NCBI GenBank assembly: GCA_029717555.1
Contig: JAMDHS010000007.1
Location: forward strand, 124,001 to 188,000
Reading direction: 5' to 3'
Origin: Peribolospora baueri
Lineage: Eukaryota; Basidiomycota; Peribolosporomycetes; Peribolosporales; Peribolosporaceae
Length of the DNA stretch: 64,000 bases
Both the position numbers and the translations under genes were made by a program. Of this stretch, positions 12,251-27,029 are shown piece by piece. A model generated the notes under the pieces. It was not told the origin of the DNA. It made no database searches and saw only the letters and a list, made by a program, of their open reading frames with translations. The number at the start of each line of letters is the position of its first letter. The stretch's first letter is position 1.

Positions 12251-15101
12251 TCAAAAACCAAGACGACGCCCGTCCGCCTGCTCCTCGGCACTCAAACTCT
12301 CAGAGTACGACTCGAGATGCCTCATCAACGCGTCCAGGTCTTCCTCCATCGCGGACGAAGCGTTCGAAGGTCTCCTCTTCAGGTTCTCTACCCCTCCCGC
12401 CATCAGCCCCCCAGGTCCTTCAGGCCTATTCGGAGACGTGCTATAGCCGAGCTTTTCGCCTGAAGCGCGAAACGAGGGTCGATCGCCGCCGCGGCCTGCG
12501 GCGACGGACGCGGGGACGGACATGTAGGCAGGGTGCTGCTGCCCTAGACGCAATTTCGGAGAGCGCTCGCTCTTCGAAAGCAGTGGCATGGTGGTGGAAG
12601 GTACGGAGGATGCATCCCTGCCGCCTGATTGGATGGGACGAGAGGGCGAAGAGTCAAGGGCGCGTGCGCCTCCCGTGCCAGGGACGGAGGGCGACGATGG
12701 CCGACTGGAGGAGGGGGCCACTGCCGCATTTCCGCCTGGTGATGATGCGCCGGCAGTGGTGGGATGTAAGCGAGGAGATTTCGAGGAGGAGGGGAGCGAA
12801 GAAGAGCTTTTATCCGCCGACGCCGAGAGGGAGCCTAACCGGGTCGGGCTCGGCAGAGGCGGCACGGGCGGTGCGTCTTCGTTCAAGCCGAGAGCGGCGG
12901 GCGAGGGCGAGGAGGAAGATAGGACGTTGACCTTTTTGGGAGACGCTGCGACAACGAAAGCGTTCGTACCTCCACCTCCTGCCGGCACACGCGCTCGGCG
13001 TCCAAAGTTTGTCGTTCGTGGAGCCGGGGTGGGTGGGACGGGCGTGTTGAACACGTCTTCTCTGAACACTGGTGGCGGGGAAGGATCGCGTTGCGATTGC
13101 GGCACAGGCGAAGGGGGCCACCGATCGTGGCCGGCACCAAAATCCTCTCTCACCCCTCCGACGTGATTTGGCGATGGCCCCTCCTCCTCCTCCTCCTCCT
13201 TGGGCACACCGACGGAGGTAGATCCTGGCGAACTGTCGCCGTGCGCCTCCGACCGTCGCTCGTCTTGCATGGAAGCCTTGCTCTCCAATCGTGACCCGCG
13301 CTCACTGCCACTGCCACCGCCGCCTTGGCAACCTTCATTACCGGGCACGCTCACGCTACCAGCATCACTCGGCCTCCTCCCCGCGCGACTTAAGCTCCTG
13401 GACAAGGTAGAAAACCAGGACGAGGCGCTGTTCGTCCTCTGCAAGTTGTTGGTCGGTGCTGGTGCTTGGGCTGATAATGTCGACGGCGTCGGTGAAGACG
13501 CTCGCTCGGCAGGGTTAGCGACCGAAGGGGGCTTGCTCTCGTGCTCAACCGACGAACGTCCTTGGTGAGACGGACCGGAATCTGCAAAGCCCGAGAAGGA
13601 AGGCAGGTGTGGGATGGGCCCGGGATGAGCAGCAGACACGGCCATGAGCGCCTGTTCCAACTTGACCAATCTCTCCTCCAAAGCTTGTTTTTCCACCTTG
13701 GACCGTTCCGCTTCCTCCTCCCACGCCGCCGCCTTCTTTCTCTCATCCGCAACCATCTTGTTCGCCTCTTCGAATAGGCTCTGGCTCAGCGCCTCCACCT
13801 CATCTTCTAACGTCTTCTTCTCTCCGGCCAGTTCAGAAGCATGGGCGATAGAAGCGGAGAGCTGATCGCGCACAGAGGCGAGTTCGGATTGGAGCGAGGA
13901 CACGGCGACGGAAGAAGGGGAAGATCCGGGGCCGGGTCCGGAGGAAGGTAGGAAACCACCAGAAGGGGAACGTAACTCGTCGCCGGCACTAGTGTTCCGG
14001 CGCTGTAACTCGGCTCGACCAGAAGCGGAGGAAGGGGGCAGCATGGTGTTCGAAGACGGCTGTGCCTTGGATCGCTTTCCTAGACCGAAGCGGAAACGGC
14101 GGTCGGACGATGGCGGTGTAAGCGGAGCGAGACGGGACTGAGAAGAAGCAGGATGGGACGGGACGTCGTCGTACTTGCTCGAACCACGCCCGGCGGCGGC
14201 AGGAGGTCCGACAGCAGAGCCATCCCTATCGACGAGGGGTACGCTTTGGCTTCGAAAAGTCTCGCCGGTGAGGGGATTAAAGTCGATGTCGCTGGCGCGG
14301 AGGAGCGCGCTCTGGCGGCGGACGGTCTCTTGGAGGGACTCGCAGAAGGATTCGGCGAGAGTGAGGTTGGAGCGAGCTATCTTGAGCGATGCTTCCAGGT
14401 CGGATTGGATGGAGAGAGATTCGGCGAGGCGGTGGGACTGCGAAGCGGAAGAAGAAGAAGAAGAGGTGTGCGAGGCGAAATGAGGACATGGAATAAAAGT
14501 CGGCGCGCGCCGTCTTTGGCGTGATTGCTTCGCTCACCAGAGATTCGAATTCGCCGACCACGAGTCCAAGAGCGTCGGCGAGAGCAGCGTTCGCCCTTTC
14601 AGAGCCGTCCCTCCTCCGCTCCTCGCCCATACCCGCGCCGTCCTCTGTCCATCGATCGCTCTTTCCCTCATCCGGCCTCCATTCCTCCCCCTCGTCTTCC
14701 CTTTGCCATCTCAATCTCGCTTGATCCGCCTCCCTGCGCGCAGCCAATAGGCTCTTGGAATAAGCGATGAGGTCCGCTCCTCTGTCCGAATTCGCCGAAG
14801 AGGGACCGATGGAAGCGGCTTGGGCGGCAGAGGAGAGGAGAGAGGAAGAGCGAGGACTGTAGCCAGGTCGAGGCCGTTCGCCATCGACGACGACGACAGA
14901 AGGGACTGGGAGAGCGTCCGAGACGAGACGGCTGGGAGCGGTAGCGGTGTGGACCTTGCTGGGCGAGTGCGGAGAAGGACTCGGCCGTTGGCCGTCGCCG
15001 AGGAACTCGACCGGCTCGTCGTCGTACTCGCTGCCGGACGCCGCAAAGAACGGCGCGCCGGCGGCGGCACCGGCGGTTCGGGCTCGTTCGACCGGGGCCA
15101 T
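12251..15101 (-). CDS. SEC2: Sec2-domain coiled-coil protein (putative Rab guanine nucleotide exchange factor)
   Basis: Sec2 proteins activate Sec4/Rab8 on secretory vesicles through a parallel coiled coil. There are two exons, 14538-15101 and 12251-14437, joined in frame across a 100-nt intron with a poly-pyrimidine end; the product is about 916 residues. Exon 1 ends in an acidic and basic helix-rich stretch. Exon 2 opens with SHRLAESLSIQSDLEASLKI and ESFCESLQETVRRQSALL, a coiled coil. A second coiled coil near residues 395-450 contains EVEALSQSLFEEANKMVADE, which closely resembles the SLFEEAN-MVA core of the Sec2/Rabin GEF domain. The remaining ~450 residues are Ser/Pro-rich and probably disordered. 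The length and long tail fit fungal Sec2. The exact partner Rab is inferred from family only. Confidence 0.72.
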
Positions 15102-16270
15102 GGTGCTGGGCGGGGCAGGATGGAGGAGGAGTGGATGATCCTGATCGGCTGGCGCTGGTCACGGGGCTGGTGTAGTTGGGTGGGCAATTAGTGTAGGGTA
15201 TGCGTGGTAGATAGGTTTGGGTGCGAAGATGGGTGTTTGGTGGATGGACAGGTATGGGTGCGTAGGTATGGTCTACCGAACGTCTGGCTACCAGAGCGAG
15301 ACGGGGCGTTGGTGGCCGATGGGGGGCGTGAAAGGATTGTCGTCGTGGGGTGCGAATGCGAATATGGTGCTCGAGGAGGGAAGCTGAGGGGGCGACGTCG
15401 GGGAGGGGAGAAGAACAAGCCGGGTCGGGTCGGGCGAGGTGGGTACGACATGGAAGAGAGGCGGGCGTGGGCGGCTCGGCTCGCCTGGCTCGACCGTCGT
15501 TGGTCGTCGTTAGGGGGTCGTCGTTGTCCGTCGTCGTTGTTGGTCGTTGTCGTTGTCGTTATTGTCGTTGTTGTTGTTGTTGTTGTCGTCGTCGCCGTCG
15601 TCGTCAGCGGCCACTCGCTTCCGACATCGACGGAGACTTGTCGCCCAGTGAGCCATAAAACTCCGTCCCTGGCCGCAGTCGGCGAAACTCGCCAGCGTAC
15701 GATGGATGGCTTCGACGTTGAGCAGTCGATCTCAGCCTTCGTCCCTGCACGTGCGGCGGGCGGTCTGGTGCAAGGTCGAGAGGAAGGAGATGGTGGTGGG
15801 ATGGTCGTGGTCATGGTGGTCGGAGGGAGGACAAGCGTACCCCCGGGCTCGCGAAGACCGAAGGAGTGCGCTGTCCGAGACCGCCTGTACAGTATCTTAT
15901 CAGTATATCGCATGCGCTCACAGACGTCCAAATGCCGTCCGTGCAAGACGGCGCTGCACGAGATGTGAGCGGACGACTTTGGTATGGCTTTGTCGGCCTT
16001 GGCCATGCTGGACATGTCATTCTGACAAGACTTGAGCGAGCCTTGGATCCGAGCCGACTGGTCCGTACTTACATACATAGATATATACAGCACATACTGA
16101 CGCTCACCCTGCTTGCACGCGCGATCATCGCCGCCGGCGTAGCCTTATCGGGCCCGTACGGAGGAAGGAGAGACTTGCCTTCTTCCTTGCTTCACGTCGG
16201 ATCGGCTTTTGGACCTCGCACGATCCCATCTCCTCTCCACCAAGTCACCGACCGCCCTAGATGAGATGAG
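15102..16270. promoter_or_regulatory. Divergent intergenic region, Sec2-like / F-box genes
   Basis: 1169 bases between two start codons, containing a long GTT/GTC trinucleotide tract (15517-15606). Reading frames here are simple-sequence and lack homology that I can recognise. It presumably holds both promoters. Confidence 0.5.
15517..15606. repeat. Imperfect GTT/GTC trinucleotide tract
   Basis: About 90 bases of mixed GTT and GTC triplets lie in the divergent promoter region. On the other strand they read as AAC/GAC. Confidence 0.85.
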
Positions 16271-18126
16271 ATGGCCAACCTCCCGGTGAACCCCGTGAAC
16301 ATCGACAACGCCACCCCGCAAGACGTCCTCGACGTCATCAACCGCGCCAACTCGGACACGCTCTCCCCGCTCGACATCATCGGCACCCTCGTCACCGGCA
16401 CCTGGAACGAGTATTGCGTGGTGCGTCCAGTGGACTGTCGATTCATCTAAGGCCGATATGCTCACCGTTCTCCGCCCCCGGCTTCCGATAGTTATGCGGT
16501 GGCCAGCCCGACCTCTCTCTCTCGCTCTCTCACTCCCTCCGCAACATAGCTTCCACCGGCGGCCTCGAAGCCTCGGAAGTGGGACGACGGCTCGATCGAC
16601 GGCTCTTCTCCCCTTTTCGGGCCCATCATCTCTCCTCTTCTTCCCCTTCGCTCTCACACCCTTCTTCTTCCACGCCCACCTCCGACCTCCCCGATCCCGC
16701 CGCCGCCGTTCCGTTCGCCGCCACGGCCCACGCTCCAGATCCAGAAGAAAAGGACACGTGGTCACCGCTATCTACGACGGATGTGAGAGAGTTCCACAGG
16801 GACCTCGTCGCCATCGGGTGTTGGGCCGATGGCGAGGACGAGGACGAGGACGATGGCGATGGCGATGGCGACGGACGACGACGATGGGACGACACGGACG
16901 TCGCGCTGCTCACCGGCCTGGTGCCCATGGACTCGCTCCAAGGCGAGCTCTTCATCAGGGACGGCGTCGCGAGGAGGTTCCCTGGGTCGTACATCGCACG
17001 CCACGCCGACCATCACGGCCACAACGACTACTACGGCTTGGACACCGGTGGTGATGGCCACGGTGAAGAGCATGGACGACAAGAAGAAACAGGCCGACCG
17101 ATCACCGCGCCGACGGTGTTCGTCAAAGCATCCTCCGGCACGTACATGCTCCACGCCCGGTGCTGGGAGCTGCTCGCCGCCCTCTTCCCCCATTACCATT
17201 CCGTCGGCCCCCTCCCGCCTTCCCGACTCCACGCCCTCCTCTACCGAGCCTCCTCCCTCCTCCCCGCCCACCCCGTCACCTTGCCACACCAACACCCACC
17301 CCTACCCTGGATCGACTACGGTCTCACCCTCGCCGCCCAGCAACAACTCTTCTTCCAGCCCCTCGCCCTCTTGCCAAGGTCGGATAGCTCGTGGGCAACC
17401 AAGTTGGGAGAACGCATGAGGTCGGCAAAGGTGGATAGAAATTGGAAAGAGAGCCTTTGGACAGAGGCTGGCGCTTGGGTATGGGCGAGGATGGATCGGT
17501 GAGCGTCGGGGCGTAGCGTGGCGTGTTTAGAAGTAAAGAGTGCTCGTTGCGCTGATCGGCCTGTCTCGCTCGAAAGGTTCCCTCTCGAACAAGCCTTCTT
17601 CCACCCGCCTCAGCTTTCCACCTTTCCGCCTCGCTCCCCCGCCTCCTCCTTCTCTTCTTCTTCTTCCCACCCTTTCCTCCGTTCCTTGCCACCAGAGCTC
17701 CTCCGCCTCGTATCCCTCCACCTCCCCATCCTCTCCTTCCTCCACCTCGCTTCCTCTTGCACTTCCCTCCGACACCAAACCCTTCCTTTCGCAGACGAGG
17801 TCGCCCGGAGGACGGCTGAGCGGGATAAGCCGTGGGTGTTGCCGTGGACGGAGAGGGAGCGGACGTGGTGGGACGGGGAGGTGCGGAGGCTGTCCGAGTT
17901 GACTGGATCGAGGGCGACGGCGACGGCGAAGGAGAGGAGGAGAAGACGGGGCGAAGAAGAAGGAGAGGAAGAAGAAGAGCGAGAAGAATCCCCCCTCCCC
18001 CTCTCCTTCTGGCTCGCCTACCTCCGCGCCTCCTCCAATCCGGATTGCTGGGAGATGAGGAACAGAAGACGCGTCTGGGCGATCTCTCGCCAACTGGCTT
18101 ACGCGGCTGAACGGCTAAGCCTCTAA
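16271..18126 (+). CDS. F-box protein with N-terminal CxxC motif
   Basis: F-box proteins link substrates to SCF ubiquitin ligases through Skp1. Three exons (16271-16420, 16492-17498, 17577-18126) join in frame to give 568 residues. The N-terminus contains NEYCVLCGGQP across the first splice junction, a CxxC pair like that seen at the start of some fungal F-box proteins. Next come a Ser/Pro-rich linker and an acidic Asp/Glu/Gly run near residue 175. A conserved-looking block with DVALLTGLVPMDSLQG follows, then TVFVKASSGTYMLHARCWEL. The F-box lies near residues 405-445: FLRSLPPELLRLVSLHLP, then LSFLHLASSCTSLRHQ. After it comes W(x)LPWTERERTWWDGE and a charged Arg/Glu tract. Substrate and pathway cannot be read from the sequence. 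Confidence 0.78.
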
Positions 18127-18559
18127 GCGCTGAGCTCGGCACGGCGGTAGGAATAGACGACACTGAAAGTGCGAGAAGAAATGGAATGGGAGAGAGCGTA
18201 TGGAAGGAGCGAGGGAAGGAAGGAAGGGGGCCACGTCCATCGGCGCGGTCGGATTGCCTTGCCTTGTGTGGCGAGACGACGCGGGGCGAGGCGAGAACCG
18301 GAAAAGGAGGATACACGTCATGTCCCGACTTTCCGCCGCGTCCTCTCCTTCGACGACAACCTCGCACGTCCGCTCGGAAGCCCCGTCGCGTCGCGTTTCG
18401 TTTCGTTTCGACAAATCATCATGCATTCGGCAATCTGGGAAAAAAAGAGGCGGTGAGGATGACGATGACGCGAAACGTACATGCATACAAGACATCACGG
18501 CGGCATACCAGACAGTCTTTCATATCGTTAGTTACGATCCGATCTGCTCTGCTCTGCTC
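18127..18559. other. Convergent intergenic region F-box / alpha-galactosidase
   Basis: 433 bases between two stop codons. I see no gene or repeat of note. Confidence 0.5.
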
Positions 18560-21194
18560 TCACTCCCACCTCGCCAAGGTCATTCCTGCCTTTTTCTCGG
18601 TGAAAAGGAGCGCGACGACGTCGTGCGATGCGACAGCGCCAGACGGATAGGTGAACTTGTCGCCGTGGAACGTGCCTAGGTCGCGGTGGGCCCAGAGATC
18701 GCGGACGGCGTACGTCTTGGAGTGGTCAAAGTAGGGTGAGGAGGTGAGGGAGAAGGAGAGGTTGCGTGGCGACGACTCGGAGTTGATCTTGAGTGATTTC
18801 CGTGCGCGAAAAGAGCCGAAGGGGGAGCGCCAAGGGCAACCAAGGGAAGGAAGGAAAGGGAGAGAGGCGCCAAATCATCTCGTCCGCTCCGATCACCGTC
18901 CTCGATCCCGGAGAGCGAGCGACTCACGAGCATGACCACGGTACCGTTCTGCGACGGGCCGGACCACGTCTCCGGCGGGTACGTCGAGTTGGCGAACGGA
19001 GCGATGCTGGAAAGGAAACGAGACGGCGGGGAGGTGGGTGGTTAACAAGAGACGATGGCGGGGAGGGCGGATGGTCAATAAGAGACAATGTCTCTATGCC
19101 GTCTTCTCGAACGCTTACTTACCTTGCGCCGACGACGGGGTCTTGAGAGATGGCAATGATCTCCGGGTTCGTCAAGACGGCCACGGTTTCATCGGAGGCC
19201 GCCACCAGCTGATAGATCGCATGCGAGATCGTCCCCAGATGAGCCGCCTGGCTGCTTGCTGCCAAACTAAACGGAGCGCAAGAGAGAAAAAAAAAAGAAA
19301 GGCCAGCTTGCCACTCACGTCGGTTCCGATAAGGAGCGGGCTCTTGAGGAAGGCCCAGGCGGTGAAGTGGGTGCGCTGCTCCTCGATAGTGAGGTTTCCG
19401 TTTCCGAGCTCGAGCATGTCCAGGTCGTTGTGACCGCTGCCGCAGAGTATCCGAGACATACACTGGGTAAGTAGCCATCACCGGGACACGCGGCCACCGA
19501 CAGAGAGACTCACGTGAAGCCGGTGTACTTTGTGATGGCTGGACCAGAGAGAGGGCAGTCCGGATGAGCGATTCGACGAGTGCAGAAAAAAGGGGGATAG
19601 AGAACGGACATGCACTTACAAGCAGCCTGGTTGAGGATGGAGATAACAGAGGCCCAGTGGGCGTTGATGTCATCGGACATGCGCCACGAGTTCTGCAGCG
19701 AAGAAGCGGGGGCGAGAAGGCGGAGGGTGAGCGGGCGTGATGTTCGTCTTCGATTTGTCCCTCGGACAAACTCACGCCGGTCGCGTTGCCCCAAGTCCAC
19801 ACGCTGTCCTTGCCCCACTCGCAAAGACCTGTTCAAACGCAGCGAAGAACGAGCAACCGGACAGGTCAGACGATGGGGGCTTGGGGCGACAAAGAAGGGG
19901 GGAAGACTGACTGAAGACGATATCTTTGCCCGTCTCGTTCTTGACCTGGAGCAAGGCATCCCGCATCACGTCATACCGCTGTTCGGTGGTATTGGTGTAG
20001 TTCGAGGGAACGGCACTGGGCGAAGAGAGGGGAGGGGATGGTCACGCGGGACGCGGGATAGGGTGAGCGCTTCTGTCGGACCGGGACCGAAGGCGGGCGC
20101 GACAGACAGACGCGGGCGAGGAAACACAGCTTCGAGCCGGCTCACCAGTTGTCGATCTGCGATGGGCCACAGACAAGGGGTCAGTCAGTCAGTTTGGTCC
20201 ATGCGGCAGAGAAGGAAACACCGAGCGAGCGAGCGAGTCGAAATTGCGCGCTCACCTTTGCGTAATCGACACCCCACGCGGCAAAGGACCTGGCGTCGGT
20301 GAGCTCGTGGCCGAGCGTGCCGGGGTATCCCGCACACGTTGTCTCTCCGAGGTCCTCGTAAATGCCGAACTTGAAGCCGAGGCCGTGGAGGTAGTCTGAA
20401 AGGTTGTTCAGGCCGGAGGGGAACTGGGGTGGGAGGAGGAAGCGAGGCGGGTGAAGAAGAGGAGAGGTGAGGACGGACAAATCGAGGGCGGCGTCGGACA
20501 GCGGCCAGTGAGAGAGACGACGGACCTTGACGGGATCAGGCACGAGCTTGCCGTCGGCCGAGCGATTGTGTGTGAGCCAGCAGTCTAATACAGGGTGGGA
20601 GAGCTTGGGTGAGCAAAGGGGATGGTGAGAAGCGGAGACGAAAGGAGCAGGGGCGACGCACCGTCGAGGTTGACGAACTCGTACCCGGCAGCCTGGTACG
20701 AAGAAGGCGACAGGAGTCAGCACGTCTTTCAGCAGTTACTGCGTGGCATCGTACGAAGGCGAGGAGACGTCCCACTCGCCTGTAGGCCCCTCGCCTTCAT
20801 CTGCTGAGCGGTGGTCCTGACGAGCGTCTCGTTGATGTTGCACGCGTACCTGTTCCAGGTCTGGGAGCAGGGAGAGGAGAAGAAGAAGTAGAGGCGAGGA
20901 GGCGGAGCGGTGAGAGTGAGCAAGCCAGCAAGAGAGGAGGGCGGGGGATCGGGCGGACAGACGTGAAAGCGTCGGCGGGCTCGCTCACGTTGTATCCCAT
21001 GGCGGGGAGACGAGCGACGCCGTTGTCGAGGGCAACCTAGAGGTGCGGAAGGGGATCGCGTAAGCCAAGGTGGGCGGCGGGCATGCGAATGGACTGGAAA
21101 AAAGCTCACTCACGGCCGAGGGCATGACGGTCAGGGCAGCGATGGCGGCGGCCGCGGCGGCCGCCCTGGCGAAGCGCGGGGAGCGTGGGGACAT
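18560..21194 (-). CDS. Secreted alpha-galactosidase, glycoside hydrolase family 27
   Basis: GH27 enzymes release terminal alpha-galactose with retention of configuration. The first exon (21114-21194) encodes a signal peptide with an alanine-rich core ([20 protein letters not shown]). The family order is complete: [16 protein letters not shown], then [69 protein letters not shown] with the nucleophile Asp, [21 protein letters not shown] with the acid/base Asp, [13 protein letters not shown] and [20 protein letters not shown]. The C-terminal beta-domain follows. NxS/T sites are frequent, as expected for a secreted enzyme. There are about 15 exons. One is only 11 nt (20146-20156) and holds the nucleophile. 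The intron at 20693-20779 appears to use a GC donor. The stop is at 18560-18562. Confidence 0.92.
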
Positions 21195-22610
21195 GGTTGT
21201 CGGTGTCTGAGGGGAGGGTGGATTATGAAGAAGGATGGCAAGGAGGACGAGTATGGAAAAGGAAGGAGATGGTGCGGGAGAGGGAGGAAGGGAAAAGGCG
21301 GTGAGGGGGGAGAAGAGGCAAGCGGGCTGGAAGACATTCGTTGGTGACCTTTAAAGACGGCCTTCCTTCCCTCGTTGCTCCTCCATCCTGATCTTGATAT
21401 CATACAGAGATTCCCGTCCGGCGCACACATGTGACGGCCCCGCGCTCGGATATTTGGTCATGGGTTCCTGACCTGGTAGCGCCCTCGCCCTCGACCTGAT
21501 CTTGCTTGGTCTTGGTCTTGGTCAGTCTGTGTCTGCCTGTCTAACGGCGCCACCGCTCCGCTCCACCCATCTATCTACGTCCCTCCGCCGCTACGTCCCC
21601 GTCCCTCCGATCGATCCGATCCGATCCGCTGCCGTGTGTGTCCACAGCTCGCGCAGGTGCAGGTGCAGGTGCGGGGAAGGGGTTCGACAGAGAATGGTCG
21701 AGGCGAGGGAGATGGGAGGAAAACGTGGGAAGATGAGTGCGGTGGTGGACGGGAAGCAAAGCAAAGGAAGAAAGATCGGCGGCGGGGACGTCGATCGCCG
21801 GCGGGACCGGACCGCGGACCGTGAGCCGGCGGTTAGGAGAAATTGAGGAGGCCCCGCTCTCCGAAGTCGGAGGCAGAGGCAGAGAAGATTTTTATTTGTG
21901 AATTTGGAGAACTTGTCTCGCTGAGCTCATCCCCGTCAGTCAGTCAGTCCGACCGCCCACAAGCAGACCGTCCAGGTGGCATCGAATTCTCTAAGTACGT
22001 ATAGAAAGACTAGGACTAAGTAGCATCCACACCCCGTCCACCGCCTCCATCCATCCATCGCGCCGACCCCCTCGTCCGACCGGAAAAGGGAGCAAGGGAC
22101 CGCATGGATGGATGGACGGAGGGACGGATAGAGGGAAGGAGGGGTGGACGGATAGAGGGATGGATGGATGGAGCTGATGGGTAGGAAGGTAGGTGAGTGG
22201 GTGGATGCAGGGAGAGACAGAAGGAGAAAGGAGGACGGAGGAAGAAGGCGGAAGGCAAGCCATAGATCGTTACGAAATAGTCATCGTGAGAGAGTCTCGG
22301 ATCGATAAGAAAAAGGGGAGGGAAAAGAGAAAGAAACGGATATCAGACGGCCACCGCCGTTCGACGCCACGTGTACACCACCGTTGCAGCGCTGAGACGA
22401 CGACACGACGGCGACGTGTAAGGGTGGACGAGGGAAGAAAAGATCCAGTCCGAAACACGAGGGGCGAAAGAGGGAAGGTGGACGACGGTCAAGAGGGGAA
22501 GAGCATCCAAGGGGCACGACAGACGTGGGGGTAAAGTGGAGAGAAAGAGAAAGCCAAGAATAAGGGCCGGGAGAAGGAGCGCCACGTCGAGCGACCACGC
22601 GTCCACCCGC
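21195..22610. other. Intergenic region upstream of alpha-galactosidase, downstream of CLA4
   Basis: 1.4 kb with no convincing gene. It contains the alpha-galactosidase promoter and a GGAT-type tetranucleotide-rich patch (22103-22173, with the complementary CCAT run near 22045). Confidence 0.5.
22103..22173. repeat. Imperfect GGAT/GGAC tetranucleotide repeat
   Basis: Repeated GGATG, GGACG and GGATAGA units lie in intergenic DNA. A short inverted partner (CCAT units) lies about 60 bases upstream, so a weak hairpin is possible. Confidence 0.75.
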
Positions 22611-25838
<3,228 letters not shown>

Positions 25839-27029
25839 GGTGAGGAGGGGCTGGGAATCCGGGATTTGCGGGGGTAAGCGGACGAGTGGAGGGGAGGAGG
25901 GAAGGGAAAGGCGAAGGCGAACAACGACGGCTGGGCAGCAGAGAAAGACGCGTCAAAAAGCGGAGGGCAGGCGGTGTGCGACGGGCGCCGGGGTGGGAAT
26001 GCCGTCTGTTGCGAGGTGACGCTTAGGCCGGTGGTGTCCCGTAGCGGGAGAGTCAGTCGACGTGCGATCGTGACGGGGTCGTGAAGGAAGATGGGAGCCT
26101 GTTCGATATACGCGACGACGGAGAGGTGTGTGTATACGACGTTTGCTACCGCGACGGCGGCGTCGGGGCGTCGGTGGGGACGGGTGGGCGTGAAGAGGCG
26201 CCGTGAGACCGTCTGTGCCGTTTGTCTTGTCTAGTCGTCGTATCGTCGTCGTCGTCGTCGTCGGTAATGACTGTCCGCGGGGCGGGTAGATGCGGAACTA
26301 GCACGAAGGCGGGGTCGTGCCAGGTAGATGAATGCGACAAGGACTGGATTGTATGTAGTACGGACGTCCTAATTCTGCGAGTCTGACCGACCGAGAATGG
26401 AGCGAGAATGCAAGGCAGGAGGGGAGGCGAAGAAAGGCAAAGAAAGGAGGCCAACGGGGTGGATGAAGAAGAGCAAGTGCACGGCGGCGGACGTGCGGGC
26501 GAACGTCAGCGGCGCGAGAGGGGATGAGGGTGTTGATTTGGAGATGGGCGAGGGGGCGATCGCCGGGGCGGTGCAGGGAGGGTATTGGTGGGATAGGAAG
26601 AAGGCGGGGCACCGAGGATGGTGACGATGAGAGGCCAAGGCAATCTGCGTCGTTCGTGGTCAGCGGTTGGTGGCCGTGGCCGTGGCCGTGATCGTCGTCG
26701 TCGTCGTCGTCGAGATGATGGTGTTGATGTCGACCTCCCACCGCCCTCGCCGCCGCCGCTCCCTCTCGCCCACGCCCGCTCAGCCGCCCGCGTCACGTGC
26801 CCGTCTAGAAGGTGAATGGCGCACGCGTGCTCCACCGCCGCCTCGCGCACGCGGCGGTAGCGGACGTAGGCGGCGATAAGGGGGGAAGGAACTGATCGGG
26901 ACGTGAGCGGCGAGCGTCACGAAGGGACGGAAGGAAGGATGGCCGGATGACGGTGAGCAACGAGCAACGAGCAACCATCCCAACTCGGCTTCCCATCGCA
27001 TCCCTGCCATCAGCAAGAGTCGCCGCGAC
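25839..27029. promoter_or_regulatory. Divergent intergenic region CLA4 / MIC27-like
   Basis: 1.19 kb between two start codons, with GTC/CGT trinucleotide runs at 26234-26263 and 26694-26711. No coding motif is seen. Confidence 0.5.
26234..26263. repeat. (GTC)n microsatellite
   Basis: About nine consecutive CGT/GTC triplets in the CLA4 upstream region. A similar but shorter run lies at 26694-26711. Confidence 0.8.

Noticed and set aside
15188-16093. 301-codon open frame on the minus strand rich in Thr and Pro
   Set aside because: It reads the GTT/GTC trinucleotide tract and its surroundings, has no domain-like segment, and lies in a divergent promoter region.
17324-18367. 347-codon minus-strand frame
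   Set aside because: Antisense of the F-box gene. It is Pro/Arg-rich with no recognisable domain.
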